Source: Magnolia sinica
Lineage: Eukaryota > Streptophyta > Magnoliopsida > Magnoliales > Magnoliaceae
DNA length: 64,000 nucleotides
Reading direction: 5' to 3'
NCBI RefSeq assembly: GCF_029962835.1
Contig: NC_080588.1
Coordinates: 16,634,001 to 16,698,000 of the forward strand
Shown: positions 13,001-25,593 of the stretch, piece after piece
Position numbering within the stretch: the stretch's first letter is position 1
Layout: every line of letters begins with the position of its first letter
Made by a program: the position numbers and the translations under genes
The notes under the pieces: model-generated
The model's database searches: none
Seen by the model: the letters and a program-made list of their open reading frames with translations, nothing else
Told to the model about the DNA's origin: nothing

Positions 13001-13501
13001 GACCACAGGAGTGTCCTCAAGCGCTGGACCATGAGCGTTGTCCAGCATGGAAGCATAAAAATCAATGCGATAGGGCCAACTGACCTGTACTGGGAATGTA
13101 AAGGTCGTGCCCTCTGGTCCATAAGCTGTCACCACTCTACAATTGCAGTTAATTTCTGCCTTCATCTATGTGAGTCAATCCATACCGAGAATGACATCAT
13201 AGTGAAGTAATGGGGTGACAATCAAGTCGATGAGCGTTGTCCCGCTCCCTACATCTATCGAACATCCCTTACAGATCTTGGTAGCGTATGAGAAAGTCCC
13301 TGTGGCGGTAAGGATTCTCACCCCAACCATAGGACTAGTTTCCAATCCTAGCCGCTTGACTGCTGCGCACGATATGATAGAAACAGTGGACCCGGTGTCC
13401 ACTAGTAAAAAGATTGGAGTACCTTGGATATGTGTTGTAACATCAAAAGCTATAGGTGGCATAGGTGTTGCCTCTGATGCTTCAGCTGTAAGTGAGTGCA
13501 C
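10100..13501 (-). mobile_element. Fossil pol region: protease, RT, RNase H, integrase, chromodomain-like end
   Basis: Minus-strand segments show protease 'FLLVDTGSTVSII' (about 13400), RT with '[13 protein letters not shown]' (about 12430), RNase H start '[13 protein letters not shown]' (about 12000), an integrase core with 'GLPKTRKAYDSIWVIVDRLT' (about 11130), and a C-terminal segment (10077-10616) ending in a chromodomain-like 'VLWTHQTEEEATWE'. This is typical chromovirus order. The region is broken. Confidence 0.9.
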
Positions 13502-14441
13502 TCGAGCCTGTTGAAAACGGTTGGCTGAGGTACCATAGGCCGTTGAGGCGGCCTAGATCGAGGTACAGGTGGCCAGAATGATGGATGAGCTGGTGCCGAG
13601 CGTAGAGGTGGTGGTGATATAGTCTGTGGAAGCTGGCGGTTGATCCTCTGGGGCGGTGAAAAGCCGTTATCCTTTATCCTGGTGAAGCAAGTCACCTCCG
13701 TGTGGCCTGACCTCTTGCAGTAGGCACACCACACATTAGGTCGCCTCACAGGGGTAGGTGGAGCCATTAGTCTCAGCGGTGAATCTGCCCGTGCCCTCTT
13801 CCTGAGGAATGGTCTACCCTGAATCTCTGGTCACGGCCTAGGAGCCATCGGTGCTCACATACGGGACTGTCTGTCCCCGTCCTGCTCGGCCCTCATGGAC
13901 ATGCCCACTAGCTCAGAGTAGCTAAGTATGCTAGTGCAGCATATCTGCAACCGAATATCTGGTCGCAAGCCCAAGAAAAATGTCGCATACGCATCGGCTC
14001 ATCTGTCAGAATCAACAGGGCGTACCTGCCCAAGACCATGAACCTGTTCTCATACTCAGCCACTGTCATCCCTCCCTGTCGGAGGCGAAGGAACTCACTC
14101 TCCTCGTGGCTGTAGGTGACGGGATAGTACTTCTCGTGGAAGCGCACCTCAAAATCTGCCCACGTCCACACGTGTCCAACCACAACAGTACGGAGGACAC
14201 TATCCCACCATAAGTTGGCCTCCTTCTCGAACATGAAGGTGACCAACTCCACCTGCTCGGGCTCTGTACAGTGCAGCGGCTTTAGCATCTTAGAGATGCG
14301 GCCAAGCCAATACTTGGCCTCCTCGAGTCTGTGAGTACTCGTAAAAGTAGGGGACCGTAAGCGCTGGAATGGCTTAAAGTGGCCACTGACACCTGTATTC
14401 CCAGCAGGGGGTGTAAATGGAGCAGGCGAAGCCACACCCAT
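13450..14441 (-). mobile_element. Fossil gag region with CCHC zinc knuckle
   Basis: The minus strand carries a Gag capsid segment (stretches such as 'EANLWWDSVLR' and 'GGMTVAEYENRFM') and, closer to pol, a CCHC knuckle 'CAYCKRSGHTEVTC'. It matches Ty3/gypsy Gag in content and position. It is broken. Confidence 0.88.
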
Positions 14442-17196
14442 GCTCTAGGTAAAAATCCCCGCCATGGTGGCCAAAAACTGCTGCTGCTGCTGTGCCTGCT
14501 GCTGCTGCTATTTTATCTGCTGCTGCTACATCAACAACATCATCTGCTCCAACCTATCAGTAGGGGGAGCCGACTGAGATACAGGTGGCGTCGAGGAGGA
14601 CGCACGGTTCTGCCCTGGAACTGGTGGCGCAATAAGTGTAGGCCCATTAGTGGGGCCAGTGGCCGGCTAAGAGTCCGGTATGGTATCAGTGAGAGACGGG
14701 CCCGAACTGGGGTCCGTATGGTTATTGCTTAGGGGAGGTGCCCCGTCAAACGAATCGCCAAATGTGAGACATGCCGTACTCCGTGTGGTCTTAGGTAGCA
14801 TTCCCTATATACAACATAGGTGCAACCCAGGTCAGATTCAGCGTGCCCACAACCTCAATCACACAGCATTTACACACAGCTTATAGAAACTTCATGCATT
14901 TCATTTACCAAAATTGTCACAATTACATGAGATATGTCATAACATGAATCATGACAGGAAACGCATATGAGCTATTGCAAGTAAAGCTACTAACATTAAG
15001 TTAACTAACAAACACAAACACAAGCACTTCAACATTAAAACACAGACATTCTAAGACAGCAACAAAGCAAACTACTGGGCAACGACACGGATGACTAGAC
15101 ATCCGAGTCTGGCGACGGAGGAGGGGCGCCCTTATCCTGCAGGCAATACAGGATAGCTTTCAAAGTGTGGGTCACCTTCTTGAACTTGTGCTTCACAAGG
15201 GCCCGAGTATCAATGATCTCCTACCGCAGGGCAACCTGACCCTCCTCAAGTCGAACTAGACGGGCTTCCCTAACAACCCAATCAGGGTCATGCTCCGTTG
15301 CCGTAGGAGAGGAGCTCTCATCCGTGTCTTGAGCCTCCACTTCTTCTTCCTGTTCTTCTTCTATCTCCTCTCTACTTACCTCTTCATTATCATACTCTTC
15401 ACTAGCCGTCTTGTCTTCACTCTCATCGAGGAGGGCTTGTCGTTGCCGTGGGCCAATTTCCATCTGGTTGAAAGTAGCCTTGTTGATGTAATGGGTCGAC
15501 ACCGGCACTTCCGCTCCAAGTCTATAGCCAGACTCCCATGCAATTATGAATATGAGTCGGCCAAATGGAAGCGAATCAGACGCTCTAGTGGAGCATGCCG
15601 TAAGAACTATTTGCCGCAGAATGTGCGTAGGCACGCACAACTTCTCTCCCTGCCCTACTTGGTACAAAAAATCTACCATTAGACCGGTGCACTCGCTACG
15701 GATGCTCCACCTAGGGTACATGTGCGTGAAGATGTGGTGGAGTAGGCGAAAGTCATCAGTCATGTTAGTTGCTAGGAGTCCGTTGTTCGGATTCCAACGA
15801 GCCAGTTGTCTACAAAGGAATCACGTGCGGTGATCCCTTTCACGTACACTCTTCAAATTCTTCTCGCTTACATGCACTTCGCCAAGCGACATCTTCATAA
15901 ACCGAGCTATCAACCCAGCATCAATTGTGGCCTCCCGATCTCTACCAATAGGGATTTTGAACTGCAAGGGCTCCAACGTAGGCTCTCGAATGTAGGCGTA
16001 GAAGGCTTGGACTGTGTCCACATTTGCGAGGTACTCGCCCTCAAACATAGGACCCACCCGGCCTCAACCAGGCGGTCCATCACCAGATATTGCCCGAAGA
16101 GCCTCTCATCCACATGAGCTTCAAAGAGGACCCTGCGACCCTGAAATCTCCCATGAGACATATCCGTCAAGAGGATCCTTTCAAGGGGAGCCTGGGGATC
16201 AAGCTCCTGCTTAGTCCGTATCTCCCGGTCAACATTAGCACTTGTAGCGGCGCCTCTAGGCCCCCTTGAATGAGTAGGGCGGCCTTATCCGTAGGCATCC
16301 TCTTCTTCCCCATGAGAGAAAGAAGCGTGAAAATTGAGAAAATGGCCGTCACAAGCTCGAACAAGGCCATGGAAAAGAGAAGATAGGTGAAAAATGGAGG
16401 AGTTGTTGAACTTGATGGTATATGAAACACAAATGAGGGATTTGTGCTCTCAAATCAAAAGAAAAGAGAGAGATAGGAGAGGGTTTTGATGGAAAACGGT
16501 GGAAGGGTATGAGTGCTAAAGAAAAATAATGAAATGGGTGAATGGAGGAGAGATTTGAGAGAGAACCAAAGAGTTTTGAAGAAAAAGGGGAGCTTGGAGG
16601 GGTAGGTTATGAAGGGAAGATGTGTTAGGGGGGTTTAAATTCGTCCCAACGCACATCAATGGGCCACACTAGACCCTAGAGGCATCGGCCCGCCCGACCA
16701 GGCCTGCCAGCCGGAGAGGCCTCGCAGAACCGGCGAGGCCCTCGCCGGTCTCTGGACATTTTGGCGAGGTCTCGGCCTTTGGGTGAAATCCTCCTACCCC
16801 CTGGATTGTAAAAATATGTGGGGCCCATCCTGGGTCCCCCTGGAATTATTTCGTTTGGCCCCCGACTCCGTTTTGAGTCGTTTCGGATCATTTTATGTAA
16901 TTCTTGATGTAACCTCGTATTTTCTCAAGGGTTGAAGGCTGGGGTTGGGTAAATTATAGTCTAAACCCATCAATTGATGGTCTAGAAGTGGTCTGAGGTT
17001 ACCTCAAGCGATCACAGACGTGTACAAACCCGATCTCGGCGATCGTTTTCAGTAAATTTCACCAATTGGCGAAACTGGAAATCCTAAGCTTGTCTCTACA
17101 TTTTTCTCGTACCCACCTAGGTCTAAATGCGTCAGCGTACATCGTGTGACCATAACCCACGTCCGGTTTAATCCAAATCATGCTTGAATACCAACT
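14442..17196 (-). mobile_element. Leader region of the Ty3/gypsy element with an extra ORF region
   Basis: About 2.7 kb separates the 5' LTR from gag. On the minus strand about 15220-16310 carries fragmentary coding sequence resembling, from memory, the 'putative plant transposon protein' segments found in some large gypsy elements. It includes an 'RLLHHIFTHMYPRW' stretch and a strongly acidic Glu-rich tail (about 15290-15430). A CAG/CTG-rich stretch lies near 14475-14540. The extra region is broken, and its function is unknown. Confidence 0.55.
17178..17196 (-). other. Primer binding site, initiator-tRNA-Met type
   Basis: Directly inside the 5' LTR the minus strand reads AGTTGGTATTCAAGCATG. 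TGGTATTCAAGC agrees at 9 of 12 positions with the usual plant iMet primer site TGGTATCAGAGC. Confidence 0.55.
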
Positions 17197-20100
17197 TGTA
17201 ACGCCCTGAAAATCAGGGGTCGAGTAAAAGTCCAACTCCCGAGTTCCAACGCATCACTTATGTAACATATGTAATGATGATTAAATGTTGGTTGTATTAG
17301 TGCATAAAACATGAATAAGATTAAGCCAAATCAGCAAAACATAATAATCCAGGGACAGTTATACTACGCAAGCGGAAGACTGAAACGAATATATATACGT
17401 TTTCAAAACAGTATAAGTCCCCAAAGTATGTGTGCTCTACCAGGTCAATAATTACATTTATTATTTCAAAACACAAAATATCAAAAATGTAATAGTCCAC
17501 TACAAGTATAACCCTGAAGCCGCACCGATCAGAGCGGTCTATGTAAACCCGCCTGAATACTGCATGTAAGAGAATGCCTCCTCATCATCCTCAAAGTCCG
17601 GCTCCGCCTCGCAGGCTGTGCCATCGTCTGAACCTATAACAGGGTCTGGTTGGTGTTTAAAACACCATCCCATAACATGAGAGTGAGTGATCAACTCAGT
17701 GGAACAATAAAGTAAAAGTTAACATGTTATCAATTTAGTCAAGCAGTAATGATAAAGAAATACAATCGAACAGTTTTAGATACTCTGATTAATGCAGGAA
17801 TGGTATGAATAAATGATGCATGCTCTCGCCTGCACTCCCTCAACGATCTTCATCTAACGGTCACACATGTTAGTCACTTCCTCGTGCTCTCTACACATCG
17901 CCAAACGGCACATACAATGTGGTGCATGAGCGTGATTACCAAGTTCTTATTAGTCCTTTTCATACAGCAGGATTGGGAAGCTAAGGTACCTCCCTTATAT
18001 CAATTCCCAAACGATGATCCATTCTAGGGTCGTCAGTCCTAGTAAGTCTCATACGATGTTATGGTTCTAGGTCGCTGCAAAGGGCTCGTCACCTGATCAG
18101 TGCAGGCCAAGTTTGTACTCTTATTGCTATGGAAAGGCTCATCGCCTCTACGCAGTCTCAGAGTACACTTGAGGTCACTACAAAGGGCTCGTCACCTGAT
18201 CAGTGTAGGCCGACAACTCGAATACAGTTTCTTATACCACCGTATTCGGCTCACGAGTCTGGATTGCTCACTGGTCACTACGGGGAAGCTCGTCACCTCA
18301 GCGTAGGCCGACAGCTCGACCACGGTGTCCCATACCACCATGCCTGGCTCATGAGTCTTAGCAGATCGAGGTACCAAGGTTTAAAAGAGTTTCACTGGTG
18401 AGTTTGGTACCTTAGATTCAAGCAGTAGCGTCCATACATGGTGAATATACATCGGGTCAATCGGGTTACTTGACGAGCTCGATTAGTATGAGCGCACGTT
18501 GAGTTGGTCGACATGAAATGCATAAGCACTCCGTGTGGCCTAACCACTGTCGACAACCAAGGTACGACTCAGGTTCATCGAATACGTCCTGTGTGGCGAA
18601 ATCAACCTCAGCCACCTATTCAATGCTTGCTATCGATTGTCTGGACTATTCCGTAGTCCCAAACACATTCGATTATACAGATAATCATATATGTTAATCA
18701 GAACAATAATGGATCAACAATTTCAATCATACCAGCATGTGGGCACTTGATGGATTTCAACTTAAACATGAATTCACACATATGCAGTGTCTAAGTAAAA
18801 CAGACAATGAATATAAGTTACATGGAGGAAATCATACACATCATTATGGTAGTTGAGAATCTCTTCTCAACGCCCGTATAAAGTACAATTTATTATACAC
18901 TTGTTCATTCAGACATTTCTGCAAACACTTAGACGACACATTCCTGCATACATGACGTATGTTGGTGATAGCACGTATTAGGACAAATCCTTTCGCCAAG
19001 GAGTTGTTACACATACAACTAGTATAAACATACAACAATTAATCATGACAAATACATGTTCAAATTTCATACATATACGATACTTTCTACATATGCATGG
19101 AATACACTAAACTCAATATAGTTCATATATATCAGAAACATGATACAAACATCGCATTTGGCATGTGAAATTTCACCCACATCAATAATAAACTATTAAC
19201 GACATTGAAAGCCTTGAAAAGCATAACCTATACGTTTATAGTCCGCACCTTTCACCGGTAGACTCGTAACGAATTCAGTTTTAAAGTCAAGTCTTTGTCT
19301 ACGGCAGATTGGCAACCTATAGCATAAATTAAGTTAGCTATTTCACAACCTACACTATTAGAAACCCTAAAATAGATTAGGGTTAGGTTTTCTTACCCAA
19401 GTACGGAGTCGGAATTGCCTGATTTGCGATATAGAGAGGGTGGCTAAATGCGTGGAGCGACGGGATCGAATCACAGGAAGAACTTCCAACTCTCACTCTT
19501 ACTTTCTCCCTTTTCCTCTCTCTTTTCTCCTCTCTCTCCTAGGGCTTCTCAAATTCGTATGGGATATGAGAGAGGGGGTTTAAGGTCCTTATATAGGCCC
19601 AGGTTTGATGGAAATGGCCCCAGGGCCAAGGTATACTTAGGTTATATCCAAATATGGATTGTTCCAGTCCAACGGAGCACTTTTGGTGGCCCCTTTTCCA
19701 CGTGCGATCAAACTTAAGCTCTTTGACCATGGATCTAGGTCAAGCTGAGTTTTCGTTCCGATCAGATTTGTAGATCAGCCGTGGCGGACCAGTTTCAATT
19801 TAATGGTCACGGTCACTCGATCAGGGTCACAAGTACACCGACATGTATGGGACATTTCTCCTGATCTGAGGGTGTATTTGGGTCAGATTCTAATGGTCTG
19901 AATCCTTATATCTGGCCCGTAAGCGATACGACTCAGATTACTTAAATTCTGATTTTTATTTCTAAATATTTTCACGTTTCTCACACTCCTTGCTCCAAGC
20001 TCAAGTTGTGCATTTCTAGACATAGTTAGGACTTGATTTCCGAAGGGATTATCAAGTCCAGTAATGCGGTCAGATCCGTATAGTTTCAGGGTAATCAGAC

Positions 20101-20376
20101 TTTCGTCATGCGATCGAGGTCCGATACGGAGTTTCAAGATGCTCCTAAGAGCAACTGGGTTTTGAGATGGATTCTAGATTTCAGGGTAACGTAGCATCAA
20201 TGATCCTGCACGTTTTGGGTCTTGTAGATCATATTTAAAGTGATTAGTGCTAATTTCACAAGCACTCTAGTTCAACACTTGCTAACTTTAACCTAATTTC
20301 TAAAGGTTTTTGGTCCTGGGTAATTTCTGTCTGAGGTGGCACTCGGATCCCTATACGGATTTTCCGAGACGTTACA
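17197..20376 (-). repeat. 5' LTR of the Ty3/gypsy element
   Basis: Direct copy of 6896-10081 with the same ends. A TATA-like box lies on the minus strand at about 19588-19598, followed by the presumed transcript start of the element. Confidence 0.9.
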
Positions 20377-20504
20377 AATTATCCCCCGTTGCCATGAGAT
20401 ACCATGGGACAAACATAACTCTATTCCATGTTTATGTCATTGTGGCATTCGGTTGTACATTTGTTAACCATTGAATAAATATACCAATTAGCAATCGGAA
20501 CTAT

Positions 20505-20930
20505 TAAGAATAACATGTATATGTTATATCCGTATCGTCCATCTATTTTGCAACCTCATTTTATGGCATGGGCCCAAAATGAAACAAATCTAAAGCTTAT
20601 GTGGACCACAACATAGAAAGCAATGACACCCACCGTTGAAATCTTCTTAGGGTCCAGTGTAATGTTGATTTTCCATCCAACCTATTTATAAGGTCAAACA
20701 AACCTGGACGAAGTGAAAACAAAAATATCAACTTGAACCAAAACTTCAATAGTCCCCAAGAAGTTTTAAACAGTAAGCGTTTAATCCTCACTGCTTTTTG
20801 TTGTGAGGTCCACTTAAGCTTTAGATTTACCTGATTTTTAGGCCCATGACCTAAAATGATCTTGAAAAATATGTAGATGATGTGGATATAGCCCATACAT
20901 CATGGTGGGATCTACAGAACTTACTGACAT
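20505..20930. repeat. Dispersed inverted-repeat family ('cccaccatgatgtatg' family), copy
   Basis: The left end 'tgttatatccgtatcgtccatctatttt' and the reverse complement of the right end (gatgtggatatagcccatacatcatggtggg) are related. The body has the family landmarks 'gtggaccacaacatagaaagcaatg', 'gttttccatccaacc' and 'ggtccacttaagctt'. Other copies lie at 25.1 kb, in both arms of the 25.6-34.4 kb foldback, and at 56.8-58.4 kb. No protein is encoded. Confidence 0.7.
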
Positions 20931-21899
20931 CAACAAACATTTTCTTAAAATTTCAAATGGCAGGATGGGAAGTCGTGCTATAGTACTCATAATCCAAAAG
21001 TGACTAAATGCAATTCCATTTAACCTAATCCCACCCTTTCCTATTCTCATCAAACATTGGATGAAATTTACACGGTGTCAAATGCTATTTCATCCCACCT
21101 AATCCTATCTGATACTATGAGCCAAAACGCCCCCTTTGGTAAGTAAATGGCGTTGACCTCTGTCTACACCATTTTCTGTATAATTTCTAAGTACCCGCAT
21201 ATCATGTGTAGTATTCTGCCAGAGTACCATTACCTTTATTAATTTCTTCATTAATCATCCTTAAATCACTACCATATGCACTTTAGCAATATGAGATCTA
21301 TGGAGAGAACTGGATTCAGCAAGCCCTTCCGGTCGGGATTCAGTGAGCCCTGATACCTTGAGAATTGATTCGTCCACATGATGTTACATCAACCGAACCA
21401 TTTTCAAACATGCTTCACCACCTCACCCAATCTGGTTCCCACTAGGTGGGGTATGGAATTCAGGTTCCTGAAGTAGAAGAGTAGTTCAGACCACTTGGTG
21501 ATCCCCACTTATATGAACACGTGGATGGCTGAAAATCTGACCAATGCTCCGGATTAAATGCACTTATGGGTACACCATATCATCAAACTGGGCATATTTG
21601 AGCCTACACTATGAGCCCTACCTAATGATTGTAGTGGTTCCCACATGGTGCATGTGTGGCTGTGAGTGCAAGCAACTCACATTTCTCTCCATCCAAGCAT
21701 CAGATCTATGGACGGGATTGAATTTTCAGTTGTACATCATCTATCATGGGCATGTTTCAGATTTTGCAAAGGAATTTTTACTGAGAAGATCATTAGATAC
21801 AAAATGGGGCCACCATTAAACGATCTGGATTAAAGTAGATACATGCTTACATGTACATTGGTTGTGCGCATGCATACAGTCTATCTGGCATGAAATTGT
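20931..21899. other. Intergenic, no gene seen
   Basis: I see no coding region, RNA gene or clear repeat border here. The 91-codon frame at 21544-21819 shows no family resemblance and lacks supporting context. Confidence 0.5.
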
Positions 21900-23660
21900 G
21901 CAGTTATCTAACATGATATCACGACAAGCGGAAATTTGAGGAGCTTAGAATTTTGGCTAAATCCTGGAGGAGAGTGAATAAGACCTTTTAAAATATTTTC
22001 CAATTTTAATCAATTCAAGCCACAAGCTAAATAGGTCCAAGATCATACACTATACAAGATTCAACTAATTGTACAAAGTGGTCTATGGGGTGAGATGGTT
22101 ATATCTAGTGTATGCAATACATTAAGTGCCTAGCATACAATCTAATCATGCATCCATATAATTAAATTAAATAAATCATAATATAAGCATAATAGAATTG
22201 TAAACACATAAACAATTGCAAACATAAAAATATATAATGGTTTGGATAAATTTCCACTTTACTCTTAGATGACTAACTCAAACTTGAGTTATCCAGATTT
22301 CAATATCTCAATTGATTTTCTATAGGTTTACCAATAACATTTACAATGATTTTTAATAGATTCACTACAAACCCTTGCGCTCCTACATGAACCTACATGT
22401 ACACATTCGTGCTAGTGTCGGTCCTACACAAGGACCTACACATACGTATTCGTGTCAGTGGCTCCCATGTAAATTTGCAAAAGTTTTATATATGTTAACC
22501 AATAACCTACATGTACGCACCTGTGTTAGTGGCTCCCTCAGATACTCACAAGGTTTTCTATAAGCTAATCAAGAACTGATGCAATCTTACATAAGGACCT
22601 GTGTACACTCTCGTCAGATATGGTCCTACAAAAGGACCTATGTATACTCCCATCAGCGATGGTCCTACACAAGGACCTATTTGCGTTTGGGTTTCAATTC
22701 AATATGGTGTAATTATAATCTTATATATTTTGGATGAGACTTGTTGATAGCTTCTTCTTGAGATGCTCGATCAATCTTGATGCGGTTTCTCTTTTGCTCC
22801 CTCGATTTTGATGTGGATTTTCTTAAGCTCCAATGATCAGCTACCTTGCAATGATATACCTATGAGGATGCCAAGGTAATATGATGGTGGTAGGATCTCC
22901 TACAATTAAGTGGTCGTTGGTTCCAATTGAGGATTCACCTATATGGGTATTCTAGAGGATGATAGACACAAGGATTTACTTAAATGATTGGTGTCTAATC
23001 TCTAGAGAATGCAAGATAACATGTACATATTCAAATGGAGCTTGGAATGCTTATTAGAGTGATGAATCACAAGAAAAATGACATAAATATCTTTGGTTTA
23101 AAGTCTAGAAGCATGGGATATAAGTGAATGCATAGAATCTCTAAATTTATTTTTTTTTTTTTTTAAAAACCCATTTTAATTACAAAGGTCCGAGTGTTAT
23201 TTTTATAGAGAAAAAGCTCCAACGAACACATAATGGCTAGTTTGATTGAATCAATCGAACGTTCATTGTCAGTTTGTTTGCTGGACAATTTTGGCCGTTC
23301 TCGATTGGATCATCGATTGGATCAACAAGACTTATCGATTCAATCGACAATTTTCAGAATTCTGTTGATTATAATTTTTAAGTTTCAGCAGATCTAAACC
23401 TCTATAAGCCTAGCTAAATATATTCATTTTAAGACTAAGGTTCATGATAATCAAACAGGAGTTTTCCTATAGGAGAACGGATCATTTAGAGGTAGGTTGT
23501 TTTGGAATTAAAGGGGTTTAGAGTTAGCTTCACCAAGGCACCTCAATTTACCTGTGTCTTCAAGTCTACAGTATTAATGTTTTCTACCGGACAAATGTTT
23601 ACATGCAACACTCTACCTAAACTTTCATATAAGATACATTCTCTCCTACACTTTTATAAA
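21900..23660 (-). repeat. Possible LTR remnant with internal direct repeats
   Basis: Features recall a plant LTR read on the minus strand: a TATA-like TCTATAAAAATAAC near 23205 and upstream 'tcgattgatcc/ttcaatcga' motifs with a 'gtccagcaaac' phrase. No paired LTR, target duplication or coding region was found. Within it, 22374-22690 holds several degenerate ~55-bp units around 'ggtcctacacaaggacct', itself a short palindrome. Confidence 0.3.
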
Positions 23661-24221
23661 ACATCCTGACCCTGAAAAAGATGAGTCGGACAATAAAGAC
23701 AATCTAGGGAAGTAAGTCTCGAACGCAAGGCAAAAAAATGCCTTCAAAGGACTAACCCTCCCATTCCAAATCGCCTGATTGTTGCAACATTGATGACTGG
23801 ACAGTCAAATTAATCTCTATAAGTTTGATTTTATAGTATGACTTGAGTTGAATACAAATTTAGTACGCCCGACATTATTCTATTTGCACGCATTTGACTA
23901 AACATGGGTTGTTCATTAACTACGTGGTCTTGCATTTGATTGAACAACAAAAAGTTTAAATGCCTGGATCTTGTGCACACTTGCCACATGTATAATGGAT
24001 GGTCACCATCATTTGTGTAGATAGTGGTAAACTATAATATGAATCATCAGGGAGACATCTTTAGATCTTTGGAAGGTAGCCATCAGCTTTTATGAGTTTT
24101 ATAAAATTGAACTATTTAATTAATATGAAATTTTCATTCTTGTACCTTACTGGAACAAAATTTTAAAGCTACCACGTTAATTGATATAATTATCATGGTG
24201 CCGTTGGATCAATAGTTGGTG
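23661..24221. other. Intergenic, no gene seen
   Basis: AT-rich sequence without recognisable features. Confidence 0.5.
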
Positions 24222-25005
24222 GCTTGGGTGGGTTCCATCATGATGTTTACATAAAATCTACTCTAACCATGTGGGTCAGTCCATGCTGGGCCAAGGGCCA
24301 AAAATCAGCTCCATTTATGACACTAGTGGACCATGTTCCGAGCAACACTCGCCCTCCAAATTGTTAACGTGGCCCAGAAGAGTCATGGATGGTAGGATTT
24401 TTTGGTCATTGAACTAAAAGTTTGTGCAGAACCTATCATATAAAGTGGGTTTCATGTAATTACTGTACCGTGCACTGTGAAAGTCAAGAGTGTGCGTCTC
24501 TCTCCCAGTTGATTCCTTTGGTGTGGCCTATCATAAGACTTGATTTTTGGTGGGGCCAACCATGATGTGTCCAGGAAGTCCTCTTATACCAGTAGATATG
24601 TATTGTAGCTTAAGCCCGAAAGTAAGAAATGGACTGAATTGTGGTTTAGGTAGGCCTGGCCAAAGAAAAAATAAAAATAAAATTTTGAAAGAGAAATGTG
24701 CACCCTTGATTTTTTTAGAGCTCACCATGATAATAATATGAAATCCACTGAAACCATTAGATGCCCTACCAAAATTTATGACTAGCCCTAAAAATCAGGC
24801 CCATATATGATTAGGATGGACCATACCAGGAAAAATTGTTTGGAGGGTGATAGTTGCCCTGTGCACTATTTCCAATCATATAGTTCACCTGAATCACATG
24901 TGAAAGTGATTTTTGGGTCCCTCATTTAAAATGAGGTGATACACCTAATGGTTGGGATGGATTTTATATAAACATCAGGTTGTGGCCCACCCAATCAAGC
25001 AACCC
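24222..25005. mobile_element. Inverted-repeat (MITE-like) element, about 0.8 kb
   Basis: The left part (ggcttgggtgggttcc..catgatgtttacataaaatc..caccctccaaattg region) is matched by the reverse complement of the right part (gcttgattgggtgggcc..cctgatgtttatataaaatcc..). This gives inverted repeats of ~150 bp. A single-arm relative lies at 39300-39530. No coding capacity or sure target duplication was seen. Confidence 0.55.
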
Positions 25006-25034
25006 GTCTGCTCGCACGCCCACCTAACCTGCCC

Positions 25035-25585
25035 TTTTAAAAGGAAAGGATTTGTCACTCCCCCCTACCTCCAGCCAATGGCTGATGGTCGGTGCTATGT
25101 TGGAACCACCATGATGTATGTGTATCATCCATTCCATCCATCTATTTTTACATATCATTTTATGATATAAGACCAAAAATGAGTTATATATAAATCTCAA
25201 GTGAACCACATTACAGGAAACAGTGTTGAATGAACGTTGACCATTAAAAACCTTTGGGGCCATAAAAGTTTTGGATCAAGCTAACCTTTATTTTTTTCCC
25301 TTAATCTGGGACTGTATGACCTAATCAACAGATTGTATGTTAAATAAACAGTACAGTGGGTCTTAGGAGGATTTTACTGGTGGATATCCAATCACTATTG
25401 TTTTCCTGTGGTGTGGTCCACCTGAGATCTATATTACTCTCATTTTTCTCACTAATTCCTAAAATGATATGTAAAAATGGATGAATGGAATGGATGAAAC
25501 ACGTACATCATGGTGGGGCCCATAGAGCACCGACCATCAGCCACCGGGCTGGTGGGAGGGGGAGTAGCCAATCCGTTCCCACCTT
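25035..25585. mobile_element. Inverted-repeat MITE of the 'cccaccatgatgtatg' family
   Basis: Ends 'ggaaaggatttgtcactcccc' and, reversed, 'gggaacggattggctactcccc' continue inward as inverted repeats through 'ggctgatggtcggtgct' to 'ccaccatgatgtatg'. The body is the same family as 57844-58396, with the same 'attggctactcccc/attggct' outer motif. It abuts the left target site of the large foldback. Confidence 0.65.
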
Positions 25586-25593
25586 AAAACTAA
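25585..25593. repeat. Left 9-bp target site duplication (taaaactaa)
   Basis: Identical to 34358-34366. The two copies directly flank the inverted termini of the large foldback. Confidence 0.9.

Larger units (their letters stand above)
6896..20376 (-). mobile_element. Ty3/gypsy chromovirus (Tekay/Del-like) fossil, full-length layout
   Basis: Two direct repeats of ~3.18 kb (6896-10081 and 17197-20376), each with TG..CA ends, bound an internal region coding on the minus strand in the order gag, protease, RT, RNase H, integrase, chromodomain-like tail. The flanks aattg (6891-6895) and aatta (20377-20381) are a near-matching 5-bp target duplication. By eye the LTRs are about 93% identical over their first ~330 bp, suggesting an insertion of a few million years or more depending on the rate used. 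The coding part is broken in several places. Clade assignment rests on LTR size, the chromodomain-like end and gene order. Confidence 0.9.

Noticed and set aside
14379-14732. 117-codon plus-strand frame with a Leu-rich run
   Set aside because: Antisense to the gag/leader of the gypsy element and created by a CTG-rich stretch.
15290-15682. 130-codon plus-strand frame with a Phe/Leu-rich start resembling a membrane segment
   Set aside because: Antisense shadow of the acidic Glu-rich region in the leader of the gypsy element.
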